Part shown: positions 14,696-22,603 of the stretch, in pieces
How positions within the stretch are numbered: position 1 is the first letter of the stretch
How the letters are laid out: every line of letters begins with the position of its first letter
NCBI GenBank assembly: GCA_002404055.1
Contig: DHIZ01000241.1
Span: 33,809 to 62,773, forward strand
Reading direction: 5' to 3'
Source of the DNA: Chloroflexi bacterium UBA4733
Lineage (GTDB): Bacteria > Chloroflexota > UBA4733
Length of the DNA stretch: 28,965 bases
Made by a program: the position numbers and the translations under genes
Notes under the pieces: model-generated
Told to the model about the DNA's origin: nothing
The model's database searches: none
Seen by the model: only the letters and a program-made list of their open reading frames with translations

Positions 14696-15325
14696 TACCC
14701 GTCGAGGCCCCGCCGCCAGTAGGCGCGCTCTGGCGCATCGGGCACTGGCCTGATCCCTTGGCCTGGCCGCCGCGCGATGCCAGTGTCCGCGAACCCAGTC
14801 GCTTCGACGATCCCCAGCAGGCCCTATCGGGTGCTCTATCTCGCGGAACAGCGGTTGGGCTGCTTCATCGAAGCGGTCGCTCGCTTCCGGGTTCCCCTTG
14901 CCGTCCTCAAGGATGTCGGCGCCGTCGCCGTGCCATCGGGGGGCGTCCCGGCGAGCTGGCGAACTTCCCGTTGCCTCGGTCAGGTGCGCCTTGCCCCCGG
15001 ACAGCGATTTCTGGATCTGCGGCGGCTCGAGACCACGGAGTTGCTGTGGGTCGAGCCGGCGCCTTTGCTGCACCATCTGGCCTTCGCTGACATCGACGTC
15101 AGCGGGGTACGCGGACCCGGTCGGACCCTCACCCGGGTCATCAGTCGCTGGGCCCACGAGCGCGAATTTCAGGGGATCGCCTGCCGGAGTCGTTTCGATG
15201 ATGCCTTCGACTGCTGGGCCATTTTCGAAGGCGCCGCCTTTCAACGCGTCGGGATATCCGAGCCGATCCTACGCGATGATCCCGACCTCCTTGCAGCAGC
15301 CGGGCAGTTTGGTCTCGCCGTCTGA
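14692..15325 (+). pseudogene. RES-domain toxin with a single frameshift
   Basis: RES toxins related to MbcT and ParT attack NAD or modify target proteins by ADP-ribosyl chemistry. The first frame (14692 to about 14815) gives ALWRIGHWPDPLAWPP and RFDDP, the family start. The downstream frame then gives PYRVLYLAEQRLGCFIEAVARF, the LAPGQRFLDLR segment, GIACRSRFD with the family Ser, and CWAIFEGAAF, ending at 15325. Removing one C from the four-C run at 14812-14815 joins them as RFDDPSRPYRVLYLAE, a perfect family sequence. The lesion is thus a one-base gain in a homopolymer: a recent inactivation, a phase-variable switch, or a sequencing error. All other parts of the toxin look intact. Confidence 0.8.
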
Positions 15326-15734
15326 GTCTGGATTCCGCAAAGCGATCGTCGGCCGGAAATTCTGTCGTGCCGGAGTCCTTCACCGTCAAATGGAGTGCCG
15401 CCCCATTCCTGGCAGTGAATTCCACGACGCAATCGTGCGCGGCTTGCATCGGTCGCGCCCCTGGCGTTAGATGATGGCGCCGGTGAGTGCTGGATCAAGG
15501 AGCGGATCAAGAGCGCCGTCTGCCCGTCGCTACTCGCCACCCCCGAGCGGCACCGAAGCGAACGAATGGCCAGTCCGCTGGTCCGGCCGGGGCGAGAGTG
15601 CGACGATCGGTGAGTGGCGCCGGTATGGCGGCAGCGGGCAGGTACACTGCCCACAACTGAACAACCGGCGCGTGGATGCCGGCGAGCAGCGGACACTGCT
15701 CACGCCCCAACAGGCAAGGAAGCGAGGGAAGCGC
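15326..15734. other. Interval without an assignable gene
   Basis: Between the RES toxin and the next gene I see no complete gene. On the minus strand near 15340-15450 a short frame encodes a protein-like stretch (LHLTVKDSGTTEFPADDRF) that could be the remnant of a lost gene, but no family is recognised. The 3' part (15600-15734) is the leader of the next gene and contains a TACACT hexamer at about 15643 without a good -35. Confidence 0.35.
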
Positions 15735-16127
15735 ATGGAACTCGCCAGCCTGGCGCCAACGACGCTGGAGACGATCCGATCCTATCGCTGGGACCGCATC
15801 ATTGAGAAACATGAGGGTCCCGAGGGCTGGGATTCGGTGCTCGAGTACGACGACCCCGCGTTCCTCATCCTGGACGGGCACACCGTCCTCCTCCCGGTCG
15901 GCAAGGAGCAGCACCCCAACATCACCCTCCTCCGCAGCATCGTCAGCGATGACGGCGCCAGCCTGACCCTCTTCCTCAAGGACACGACCTACTGCCCGGA
16001 CCCCAACGATGCCTGGATCTGCGCCGGCTTTGTGGCCGTTTGCGACCGCGTACCCGGTGAAGACTTCTTCATCGCCATTCTCTATCACGAGTGGTTCATC
16101 ATCGATCCCATTCCGTCACGGGCGTGA
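15735..16127 (+). CDS. Hypothetical 130-residue protein
   Basis: The product is acidic and mixed alpha/beta in appearance, with the segments TLETIRSYRWDRIIEKHEGP, FLILDGHTVLLPVG, and a C-terminal half containing EDFFIAILYHEWFIIDPIP. Two Cys (CPDP and WICAG regions) and several aromatic residues could form a core. No signal peptide or membrane helix is seen. The ATG at 15735 is chosen because AAGGAAG/AGGGAAG precede it and an upstream extension has unrelated, Arg/Ser-rich composition. I do not recognise the family. It is flanked by decayed genes on both sides, yet its frame is undamaged, which suggests selection. Confidence 0.6.
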   Translation: MELASLAPTTLETIRSYRWDRIIEKHEGPEGWDSVLEYDDPAFLILDGHTVLLPVGKEQHPNITLLRSIVSDDGASLTLFLKDTTYCPDPNDAWICAGFVAVCDRVPGEDFFIAILYHEWFIIDPIPSRA

Positions 16128-16181
16128 ACACCGATACGGCGGGCGCGACTTCGACCCTGGCGCCTGCCCTAGCGTGACCCC

Positions 16182-16487
16182 TCAGCGCGGTTTGCGCCGC
16201 GCGTACGACTGCAGGCTGCGCTGATAGCCCAACGTCTCGAAGAACCCCTCTGTTCCGGGCTGTGCCCCGAAGAAGTAGCCATCGGTGAGCACGCGAACGC
16301 AGCCGACGAGCTGCGCCCCCTACCAGGCCGTGATATTCGTCGTTCGCCGGAGCGCCTGCTGCGCCAGCGCCAGATGATAGGTACCCGGCCAGACTCGCTG
16401 GACCAAATCAAGGAACTGCTCCACAGCTAACGCTATGTCGTCGACGACATAGCGAATGGCTGCCGGTACCTCGTGCTCGTTGCTCAC
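16182..16487 (-). pseudogene. GNAT acetyltransferase with internal deletion and nonsense codon
   Basis: Read from a GTG at 16487 with AGGAGG seven bases upstream, the frame encodes the N-terminal part of a GNAT acetyltransferase (QALRRTTNITAW), then a TAG at 16320-16322. It continues in frame with AQLVGCVRVLTDGYFFG, joined directly to AQPGTEGFFETLGYQ and the C-terminus SYARRKPR. The acetyl-CoA binding motif (R/Q-x-x-G-x-G/A) and neighbouring strands are missing. The joint falls at YFFG, and family members have FFG-type sequence on both sides of the missing part, so deletion between short direct repeats is likely. With two lesions it should be inactive. Confidence 0.72.
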
Positions 16488-16671
16488 CAGTGCCTCCTGT
16501 TGTCCCTCCGATCAGCGCCACGCTCCCGGCTCAGGCAGTGGCGCTGCCGTTCGTATCGCCGCTGCTCTCGCTGAAGAGGTTACGTAGCAGGCGCGCCTGG
16601 TGGCGCCGGTTGCGCCCCGCCGTTTGCCACGATAGTATCGCTGCCAGTCGGCAGACTGGAGGAAACGCGTC

Positions 16672-17509
16672 ATGGACGCCTGGCGGGAGAAGCGAACCGG
16701 CGTCGCCCACCGCGAGAAGTGGGCCTCCTTCGATCCGCACGACACGAATTGCGCACTCCGCTGGGACGTGATTGAACCGATCCGGGATCGCGTGGTTGCG
16801 CCGACGCCCGCAGGGCGGCCGTCCCGCTTCGCTGCCGGCCAACGCGCCGCGCGACCCGACCGGCCGCGTCGTCGCGCTCGACCTCTCGCTCGGCGCTTTG
16901 CGCACCTGCCGGCAGCGGGCCCTGGCTGATCCCATCGGCGCTGCTGTCCTCCCCGTGGAAGGCGATGCCCTCGCCCTCCCCTTGCGGGACGAGGCATTCG
17001 ACGTGCTCGTCGCCCGCTCCATCTTCATCTATCTGGCCGACCGCACTTCAGCGGCTCACGAGTGCTTCCGCGTGCTGCGTCCCGGCGGTCGGGCCGCCAT
17101 CCTCGAGCCGATCAATAGGCACGGCATCTGACGCCGCTGGTACGACAGCTTCGATGCCCCGGAGTTCCAGCCGGCACACGGCCAGGTCGTCGCCCTGCTC
17201 CGTCAGCAGGAGCGGAATGCCGACTGGAAGGTCATGCGCAACTTCGACGAGCGCGACCTGGTGTGCTGCTTTGAGGAAGCCGGCTTCGCCGAGGTCGTCC
17301 TCAAGTACCGCTACCAGACGAGCAATCATCACGAGCCCGAGATCTTGCCGGGCGCAGACTTCCTGGCACGGACACCGAGTTATGCCGAGGCTGCCCACCA
17401 CATCCTGGGTGATGCAGCCGACGCTTACTTATCCCGACTCAGCCAGTTGCCAATAGGTCACCGGCAGGGCGGCACGAGCGCCGAGGCCTACCTGACGGCC
17501 ACGCGCTGA
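16672..17509 (+). pseudogene. Class I SAM-dependent methyltransferase, decayed
   Basis: A good start (ATG 16672 with GGAGGAAA upstream) opens with WREKRTGVAHREKWASFDPHD and DVIEPIRDRVVAPTP. The glycine-rich SAM-binding motif I, expected next, is absent, and the frame shifts near 16800-16860. In the new frame come GRVVALDLSLGALRTC (acidic motif II strand), VEGDALALPLRDEAFDVLVA, and CFRVLRPGGRAAILEPINR, all standard for class I methyltransferases. A TGA at 17129-17131 then interrupts, after which the same frame continues with a plausible substrate-binding C-terminus to 17509. Loss of motif I plus frameshift plus nonsense codon means no active enzyme. Confidence 0.78.
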
Positions 17510-17536
17510 TGCACGTGTTATAAACCGCCGAACGCC

Positions 17537-17761
17537 TTACGCACGCGCTCGTCGTTCCTGCCCGGACCCCGCCAGCACCGGCGCTGGCTCTTTTGCATCA
17601 GTACGTCCTGTTTGGTCTGCCGGCACGACCTGAAGATCGCCATGGCGCTCGCCGCGCTCAATAGCTGCCACAAAGCGAGCGGTTATCTCATCGACGTTCA
17701 TTTCCAGCATGATCTCGCGGACCATTGTTGCCAACCCGACATGCTCAGTCACGCGCGCCAT
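17537..17761 (-). CDS. 74-residue partner protein of the phage-type metallopeptidase, copy A
   Basis: The protein has an ordered N-terminal half (ARVTEHVGLATMVREIMLEM, NVDEITARFVAAIERGERHG), mainly helical, and a Pro/Ala/Arg-rich tail that looks disordered. It begins inside the end of the metallopeptidase gene, overlapping it by 13 bases in another frame. The same overlap occurs in the second copy at 25137-25361. Conservation of both length and overlap in two diverged copies supports a real gene. I do not recognise the family. Stoichiometric partnership or regulation of the peptidase is a guess from context alone. Confidence 0.6.
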   Translation of the reverse strand: MARVTEHVGLATMVREIMLEMNVDEITARFVAAIERGERHGDLQVVPADQTGRTDAKEPAPVLAGSGQERRARA

Positions 17762-18438
17762 CCTTTGTCCCGGAACAGCCGGTCCAACGCCTGGGCTACT
17801 CCCAGAAAATCCGACGATTCCCACCACCGAGTATACGGTACCGGGGCGGCCTGGATTCGCGCTAACTCCTGCTCAAGCTGACCTGCCAGAGTTCGGTCTG
17901 CGCCCGTCGTGACCACCCACTGCGTGTACGAGCGTGCCAGCAACTCCCGGCGGTCGAGAAGATAGTCAATGTATTGCTCGCGCACGCCTGGCTGACTATG
18001 CAACCGTTGTAGCGCTTGAACTGCCTGACTCGCGTCAATCACTGACCGCCACTCAAGCAACAACGGGCTCGACACGGAGGCGAATGTCCCCCGTATGTCG
18101 AGCGCCTGATGGTCAAGAAAGTGCCCGATTTCGTGGAGCATCGTCAACTCTGGATGGTCCCCGTGTCGGCTGATCCCAATCGCCACCGGCACACCGGCAC
18201 CGGTGTACTCGTATCCGCCGGCCAGATCCGTCAGGCGGCTCATTTTCACAGGGATTGTTGGCAAGCTTCCATCCCCATGCACGTTGTTCAGTGCCGCCAG
18301 CGCAGCCTTCATCGTGCGTGTCGCGTCACTCATGTCCAGCGCCGTGCTCACCGGCGTTCCTCGCGGCACCCCGCCGCCGCTCGTCCGCCTTGCTTCGTCG
18401 TGTTCTGGACTCCTCGAACCCGACCCCTGTGCTGTCAT
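17749..18438 (-). CDS. HExxH metallopeptidase-like protein related to phage minor head protein C-terminal domains, copy A
   Basis: The 229-residue protein carries MLHEIGHFLDH with zinc-type residues His102, Glu103 and His106; His110 is a possible third ligand. The surrounding sequence resembles a domain I recall at the C-terminus of phage minor head or structural proteins. Shared features are a Gly-rich start followed by GVPRGTPVSTALDM, a HGDGSLPTIPV strand, ELLARSYTQWV after the active site, and a final YTRWWESSDFLGVAQ with LFRDKGWRA. The start at 18438 is chosen because the second copy has an ATG at the same place and no room for an upstream extension. A longer in-frame extension to 18516 exists here. 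It is probably a domesticated or stranded phage fragment. Confidence 0.72.
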   Translation of the reverse strand: MTAQGSGSRSPEHDEARRTSGGGVPRGTPVSTALDMSDATRTMKAALAALNNVHGDGSLPTIPVKMSRLTDLAGGYEYTGAGVPVAIGISRHGDHPELTMLHEIGHFLDHQALDIRGTFASVSSPLLLEWRSVIDASQAVQALQRLHSQPGVREQYIDYLLDRRELLARSYTQWVVTTGADRTLAGQLEQELARIQAAPVPYTRWWESSDFLGVAQALDRLFRDKGWRA

Positions 18439-18480
18439 CGCTGGCGATACACTTCCCAGAGCCGCTGGCCCCTGCTCATC

Positions 18481-18890
18481 GTCTCGGCCCGTCCGCCTGC
18501 GTGATGCGCATACCAAGCCTTCGTCCCAATCCCGTGTAAGCGTAATTCTTGTCGACGTCTTGGAGTTGGCACGTGGCGAAGTTCAGACGACGGTAATAGT
18601 AGCGATTCCTGCCGACAGTCGCCACGGCGTTTCGCGCTGACATCTGGTGATCCTACCGGAGGCGGGGATCGAGGCCGTCCGCATGGTGCGACGCACGCCG
18701 GCCTACGACCCGGCCACAGACAGCTTCGCCAGCTTCATCGATCGGGTCCGAGCGCTCGCCTGATGTCGGCGGTGCGCGGAGCCATGGCCTCTTGCGAACC
18801 GAGCGGGAGGCAGATCGCCATGGCAACAACTTGGGTGCAGCCGCTCGGGTTTGTGTTCCGGCATCGTTCGCCCCAAGTGGGGCTCATGCA
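18481..18890. other. Interval with short protein-like remnants
   Basis: No complete gene is seen. On the minus strand, roughly 18510-18640, a frame encodes a protein-like stretch (RNRYYYRRLNFATCQLQDV). On the plus strand, roughly 18643-18763, another encodes LVILPEAGIEAVRMVRRTP and ends in RVRALA before a TGA. Neither has a start with a ribosome site and neither family is recognised; both look like tails of lost genes. Confidence 0.35.
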
Positions 18891-19595
18891 CTACGGGAAC
18901 CTGTCGAGAATCTCGAGCAGTTCGGTCAGCGACGTGATCTCGAAGTCCGGCTGCACGGCGCTGTCGTTCTGCCTGTCGTCACGGTTGAGCCAGACGGAAC
19001 GCACTCCCGCTTCCTTCGCTCCGGCAACATCGTTGGTGAGCGAGTCTCCCACGTGCAGCAGTTCCTGTGGTCTGCATCCGGCATGCGTGAGGGCGATCTC
19101 AAACAGCCGCCGATCAGGCTTCTCGATCCCGTGATCCTGCGAGAAGACGACGAAGTGAAAGCGATTCGGCAAGCCGCAGCGTTCGGGATAGCTATTGCCG
19201 TTGGAGAGCAGGCCCAGTCGATAGCGACCGCGGAGGGCGTCCAGCGTGGGCAGCACGTCATCGAAGGGCCGGGTGTCCGCAAAGCGATGCTGCAAGTACA
19301 CGGCGTTCAACCGGGCCGCCAACCCTGCATCGACCACACCGATGTGCCGGAGGGTCCGTTCGAAGGCGGCCAGCCGCACCGCCTCGAGGTTGGTCACCTG
19401 CCCTTTGAGTTCCCGGGCGACACCATCGCGAATGGCGATCAGCGCGTCGATGGTCAGCCCCTCGCTGGGGCCAGGCGCCGCCGCCCGAAGTTCCGTGAGG
19501 GCGTAGCGCAGCGCATGCCGCATGACCTGATTGAAATCCCACAGCGTGCCATCGCCATCGAAGGAGATCGCCCGGATCGGTGGCGTATCCGTCAC
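18891..19595 (-). CDS. HAD-superfamily phosphatase (subfamily IA)
   Basis: This intact 234-residue HAD hydrolase should dephosphorylate a small metabolite. All motifs are present: the nucleophile motif ISFDGDGTLWDF near the N-terminus (Asp nucleophile followed by the acid/base Asp), and motif II LGLLSNGN with Ser. The conserved Lys in GIEKPDRRLF and the metal-binding motif LLHVGDSLTNDVAGA follow. A helical cap lies between motif I and II, typical of phosphoglycolate phosphatase or haloacid dehalogenase-like members. The GTG at 19595 is preferred over the longer upstream frame because the fold begins seven codons later and GGGAG lies upstream; the extension is Arg-rich and unlike the family. 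It is divergent from the truncated HAD gene at 19741. Substrate unknown. Confidence 0.88.
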   Translation of the reverse strand: MTDTPPIRAISFDGDGTLWDFNQVMRHALRYALTELRAAAPGPSEGLTIDALIAIRDGVARELKGQVTNLEAVRLAAFERTLRHIGVVDAGLAARLNAVYLQHRFADTRPFDDVLPTLDALRGRYRLGLLSNGNSYPERCGLPNRFHFVVFSQDHGIEKPDRRLFEIALTHAGCRPQELLHVGDSLTNDVAGAKEAGVRSVWLNRDDRQNDSAVQPDFEITSLTELLEILDRFP

Positions 19596-19663
19596 TCGCC
19601 TGTGCTCCCGAAGATGAGCCTCGACCCGACTATGATACCTGCGGCCGGCGCCAAGGAGCAGGC

Positions 19664-19924
19664 GGTTGTCGTTGACATGCTGAGGGCGTATGATTCGACA
19701 ACGCCGTCGGGAACATGCACCGCCCCGGCCAGAGAGGCGAATGACCATCAAGCCACTTACCAGAGTCATCTTCTGGGACTTCGATGGCACGCTCGCCACG
19801 CGCGCAGGAATGTGGAGTGGCGCGCTGGTCGATGCACTCGCTGCCTACGATCCAGCATGCGGCGTCACGCGAGCGCAGCTTGCGCCGTTCTTGCGGGCCG
19901 GATTCCCCTGGCACACTCCAGAAC
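19664..19924. repeat. Segmental duplication block 2, copy A
   Basis: These 261 bases match 26561-26821 at a constant offset of 6897 with no length change. The block covers the promoter, leader and first about 60 codons of a HAD-type gene. Similarity stops at the codons for FPWHTPE, exactly where this copy is truncated. Confidence 0.9.
19666..19694 (+). promoter_or_regulatory. Promoter conserved in both copies of the duplicated HAD gene
   Basis: TTGTCG (19666-19671) and TATGAT (19689-19694) are spaced by 17 bases, 47 bases before the ATG. The second copy has TTGTCA and TACGAT at the same spacing, so the elements survived divergence of the flanking bases. Confidence 0.55.
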
Positions 19925-19926
19925 GC
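19741..19926 (+). pseudogene. N-terminal fragment of a HAD-type hydrolase, copy A
   Basis: The ATG at 19741 opens a frame encoding the HAD nucleophile motif VIFWDFDGTLATRAG, followed by a cap helix region up to AGFPWHTPE. The sequence then changes abruptly. A different frame carries a short tail of unknown origin (ADLRGVVPLLTDDGSGYP, ending at 20008), so two gene ends have been joined. Motifs II to IV of the HAD fold are absent, so the fragment cannot be catalytic. The copy at 26638-27064 reaches about 80 codons further, giving the original reading beyond this point. Confidence 0.78.
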
Positions 19927-20083
19927 GGCCCGAAGGCAAGCTGCGGACTTGCGGGGCGTCGTTCCGCTCTTGACCGACGACGGTTCCGGATATCCCGGTT
20001 GGCCGTAGTGACCCGGCGTGCGAGAGGTGGTCACGATACTAAACCATGACCATCTCCGAGACGCGCTGGGGAAAGCGTTCGGC

Positions 20084-20212
20084 CTATGCTAGACTCAACG
20101 TCGAACCCCACGAGCCGCCGAAGACCAGCCAGCGCTCGATCCCCAGATGCTTCCTCAGCCGCTCGATGTCCTTGATGAGTTGGTCATCGTGTTGTTTTCG
20201 CGGCAGGGCCGG
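20084..20212 (-). pseudogene. Prolyl iminopeptidase fragment (alpha/beta hydrolase)
   Basis: A minus-strand frame encodes KDIERLRKHLGIERWLVFGG followed by SWGSTLSLA and a TAG at 20084-20086. This is the segment around the nucleophile elbow (G-G-S-W-G-S) of prolyl iminopeptidases. The expected preceding residues (ENNT..) are present but in another frame, indicating a frameshift near 20185. Everything before and after is missing, so about 40 codons remain of a protein of roughly 310. Confidence 0.68.
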
Positions 20213-20332
20213 CGGCGCCTGCCTGTTACACTGCTGTGGGCGCCGCCGGCCACGTCGTTCGTCAGCGCGGATGGTTGCGAGCGATATATATCTCCCGAGC
20301 CTGTCGCGCTCGGGCTGGAGTGGACGGCCCGA

Positions 20333-21157
20333 ATGCTGGTGTCTATCCACAACCACACGCGCTGGAGTGACGGCTCCGCCAGCGTCGCCGCCTCCGTGGA
20401 GGTCGCTGGTCAGATGGGGATCAATGAGCTCGGCATCTCAGACCACTACACCGTTGCGCCAGACGGCGCTGCCCTTGCCTGGAGCATGCCGCTGGATCGC
20501 CTACCGGCCTATGTTCGCGAGGTCCAGACCGTCGCTGCTACGTCCCGCAGCTTGACACTCCGCCTGGGTCTCGAAGCGGACTTCTTCCCCGAGACGGTGG
20601 AAGAGCTGCGCCGGCGGCTCGCCGCCCATCCCTTCGATTACATCATCGGCTCGGTTCACTTCGTCGGTCGCTTTCCCCTCGATACCAAGGCGCGCCTCTG
20701 GCAAGGACTCTCTGCCGACGAGCGCGACGAGGTCTGGCGCACCTACTGGCGCCTAGTCCGCCAGCTCGCTGAGAGCGGCGCCTTCGACATAGTGGGGCAC
20801 CTCGATCTGCCGAAGAAGTACGGCTACCGGCCGACCGTCGATCTGGCAACGGAAGCCGAAGCGGCGCTGGACGCTATCGCCAAGGCCGATATGGCGATCG
20901 AGCTCAACACCAGCGGCTGGGACCGGCCCGCCAGGGAAGCCTACCCGTCGCCGGCTCTCCTGCGGAGCGCGCGACGGCGGGGTATTCCAATGCTCATCAG
21001 CGCCGACGCCCACGCGCCGCACGAGCTCACCCGGCACTTCGCTGCCGCCGAGGTCCTCGCTCGGCAGGCCGGCTACGCCGATCTGGTCCGCTACGCCGGC
21101 CGTGAACGCGTCATCGTCCCATTGTCACTGGCCGTCCGACCGGAGGATGACCGGTGA
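20333..21157 (+). CDS. PHP-domain phosphoesterase (histidinol-phosphatase-like)
   Basis: This 274-residue metal-dependent hydrolase opens with SIHNHTRWSDG (His6, His8), the first PHP metal motif. It continues with ELGISDHYT (Asp and His of the second motif), LGLEADFFPE (Glu), IIGSVHFV (His), DIVGHLDLPKKY (His), and ISADAHAPHEL (Asp and His). Together these are the full set of PHP metal ligands. The layout and length match HisJ-type histidinol-phosphatases, though PHP proteins also act on other phosphate esters. No other histidine biosynthesis gene is nearby, so the substrate is open. The ATG at 20333 follows a GGAG about 12 bases upstream; longer upstream frames are Arg/Cys-rich and overlap the iminopeptidase remnant. 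The stop overlaps the next gene as GTGA. Confidence 0.88.
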   Translation: MLVSIHNHTRWSDGSASVAASVEVAGQMGINELGISDHYTVAPDGAALAWSMPLDRLPAYVREVQTVAATSRSLTLRLGLEADFFPETVEELRRRLAAHPFDYIIGSVHFVGRFPLDTKARLWQGLSADERDEVWRTYWRLVRQLAESGAFDIVGHLDLPKKYGYRPTVDLATEAEAALDAIAKADMAIELNTSGWDRPAREAYPSPALLRSARRRGIPMLISADAHAPHELTRHFAAAEVLARQAGYADLVRYAGRERVIVPLSLAVRPEDDR

Positions 21158-21777
21158 CGCTCCTGTTCCTTTCGGCGTTCGGCCTGGGCCTCGCCTACTG
21201 CGCCCCGCCAGGCGCGGTGACCGCCGAGGCCTCGCGTCGGGGCCTCGAGCGCGGTTTCCGGTCGGTGCTGCTGCTCGAGCTTGGCTCGCTCATCGGTGAT
21301 GCCACTTGGGCGGCCCTCGCGCTCGCCGGCGCCGCCGTGCTGGTGCAGTACCAGCCGGTGCGGCTGGTCCTCGGTCTGGCCGGCGCCTGCTTCCTGCTGC
21401 ATCTCGCCTGGATCGCGCTCCAAGAGGCGCGCGTCGGCGCGCTGCCGAAGGCGGTGACTGATGCACCCAAGAGCGCCTTCGGCACTGGCGTCCTCCTCTC
21501 CCTCGCCAACCCGTATGCCATCGCCTTCTGGCTCGGTGTGGGGGGCGCAATGGTGACGTTGGGCGTCCCCAATCCGCAGCCTATGCACTTCGCCATCTTC
21601 TTCGGCGGCTTCATGCTGGCGGCCTTGTGCTGGTGCTTCCTCCTTGCTTCCCTGATCGCCGGCGCCCGGCAGTTCGTCCGACCAGCCCTGTTCCGCTGGG
21701 TCAACCTGCTCTGCGGCATTGTCCTGCTTTGTTTCGGCCTACGCCTCTTCGCGGAGACGCTGTCGCTGCTGGTCTAG
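21154..21777 (+). CDS. LysE/RhtB-family amino-acid exporter
   Basis: The 207-residue inner-membrane protein has about six hydrophobic helices and the family N-terminus FGLGLAYCAPPGAVTAEASR, containing the G-x-x-x-x-x-PGP-like turn. A RRGLERGFRSVLLLELGSLIGD stretch follows the first helix, and a SLANPYAIAFW motif, typical of LysE transporters, follows the third. Members export amino acids or small metabolites by proton exchange. It starts at a GTG that overlaps the stop of the PHP phosphoesterase gene by four bases, so the two are translationally coupled. The exported compound may be related to the phosphatase product, but that is conjecture. No regulator gene is adjacent. Confidence 0.9.
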   Translation: MTLLFLSAFGLGLAYCAPPGAVTAEASRRGLERGFRSVLLLELGSLIGDATWAALALAGAAVLVQYQPVRLVLGLAGACFLLHLAWIALQEARVGALPKAVTDAPKSAFGTGVLLSLANPYAIAFWLGVGGAMVTLGVPNPQPMHFAIFFGGFMLAALCWCFLLASLIAGARQFVRPALFRWVNLLCGIVLLCFGLRLFAETLSLLV

Positions 21778-21911
21778 CGGCTGCCGCACCCATCGGGCCC
21801 CTGCACCCCAAGGTGTGGACAGTGCCCATCTGGCGGACGTGGCCGATGGAGACGTGGCGATCGGGGACATGCTGAGGCTCCGCTCCACGCGAGCCCCGGT
21901 CTGGAGCGCGG

Positions 21912-22493
21912 TCAGAAGCGGATCTCGAATGCTTGGGCCTCCGGCGTGACGAGCGTGCCGGCCTCAGCCAGCTCGACGAAGTGCGCCAGCGTGCGCCGGG
22001 CATGGGATGCCTGCTCCGGCGTGATCCACCCGTGCGCTTCGGCCTCCCAGAACTCCGGCTCGTCCAAGACCTGCCAGCGACCGTCGGGGGCGATCCAGAG
22101 GTCGAGAAACAGGTCGGTCAGTGGCTCGATGGTGGCGATGTCGTCGTCCTGCCAGCGCACGGGTTCGAGGACGTCGACGTAGTAGCCGGTGTGCCGGCCG
22201 TTGGCGTTGTAGACCTTTCCCAGATCGTGGCTCGCGCCGTTGCCGACAAACCAGACGCCCCGGTAGCCCCGGTCGAGCACGACCTCGCCGTCGAACCGGA
22301 ACGACTCCTTGGGGGCACACTCGTTCAGGAAGCGAACCGAGCGACGATCGATGCGCAGAACCTGTATCGGGATGTGGGAGACCCGGTTGGGTGGCCGGCG
22401 GTAGACCATGGTGAAAACGGGAAGCTCGTCCTTCTCGGCCAACGTGAAGACCTGAGAGGCGATGGAGCCGTCTGCCGCAGCGGAGTGCTTCAT
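21912..22493 (-). CDS. DUF402 domain protein
   Basis: The 193-residue protein matches the DUF402 family, nucleotide-phosphatase-like beta-barrel proteins. The conserved core reads VWFVGNGASHDLGKVYN, followed by GYYVDVLEPVRWQDDDI, then LTDLFLDLWIAPDGRW and VLDEPEFWEAEAHGWI. The clustered Asp residues are the putative metal ligands. DUF402 proteins have been linked to hydrolysis of nucleoside di- or triphosphates or to RNA metabolism; I cannot specify which. The ATG at 22493 is the only plausible start. It converges with the LysE-family gene and is divergent from the S41 peptidase gene, with about 110 bases of shared promoter region that shows no clear hexamer pair to me. Confidence 0.83.
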   Translation of the reverse strand: MKHSAAADGSIASQVFTLAEKDELPVFTMVYRRPPNRVSHIPIQVLRIDRRSVRFLNECAPKESFRFDGEVVLDRGYRGVWFVGNGASHDLGKVYNANGRHTGYYVDVLEPVRWQDDDIATIEPLTDLFLDLWIAPDGRWQVLDEPEFWEAEAHGWITPEQASHARRTLAHFVELAEAGTLVTPEAQAFEIRF

Positions 22494-22603
22494 GCGTGCC
22501 CTCCCAGGAAAGGAACGTCTGATACGTTCGGATCCATGCTACCTGGAGAACGGGCGCCCTGTGGCGTATGATCCGGGTCGCGGGTAGCACAGGGAGAACC
22601 GGC

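Larger units (their letters stand above)
17528..18480. repeat. Segmental duplication block 1, copy A
   Basis: These 953 bases match 25128-26080 collinearly, at a constant offset of 7600 and with no length difference. The block carries the phage-type metallopeptidase gene and its 74-residue partner, on the minus strand. Similarity fades just beyond both ends. A short patch downstream (about 18650-18675) also resembles about 26195-26220. Confidence 0.9.

Noticed and set aside
17537..18438. A complete prophage around the phage-type metallopeptidase.
   Set aside because: No portal, terminase, capsid, integrase or lysis genes are seen on either side of either copy.
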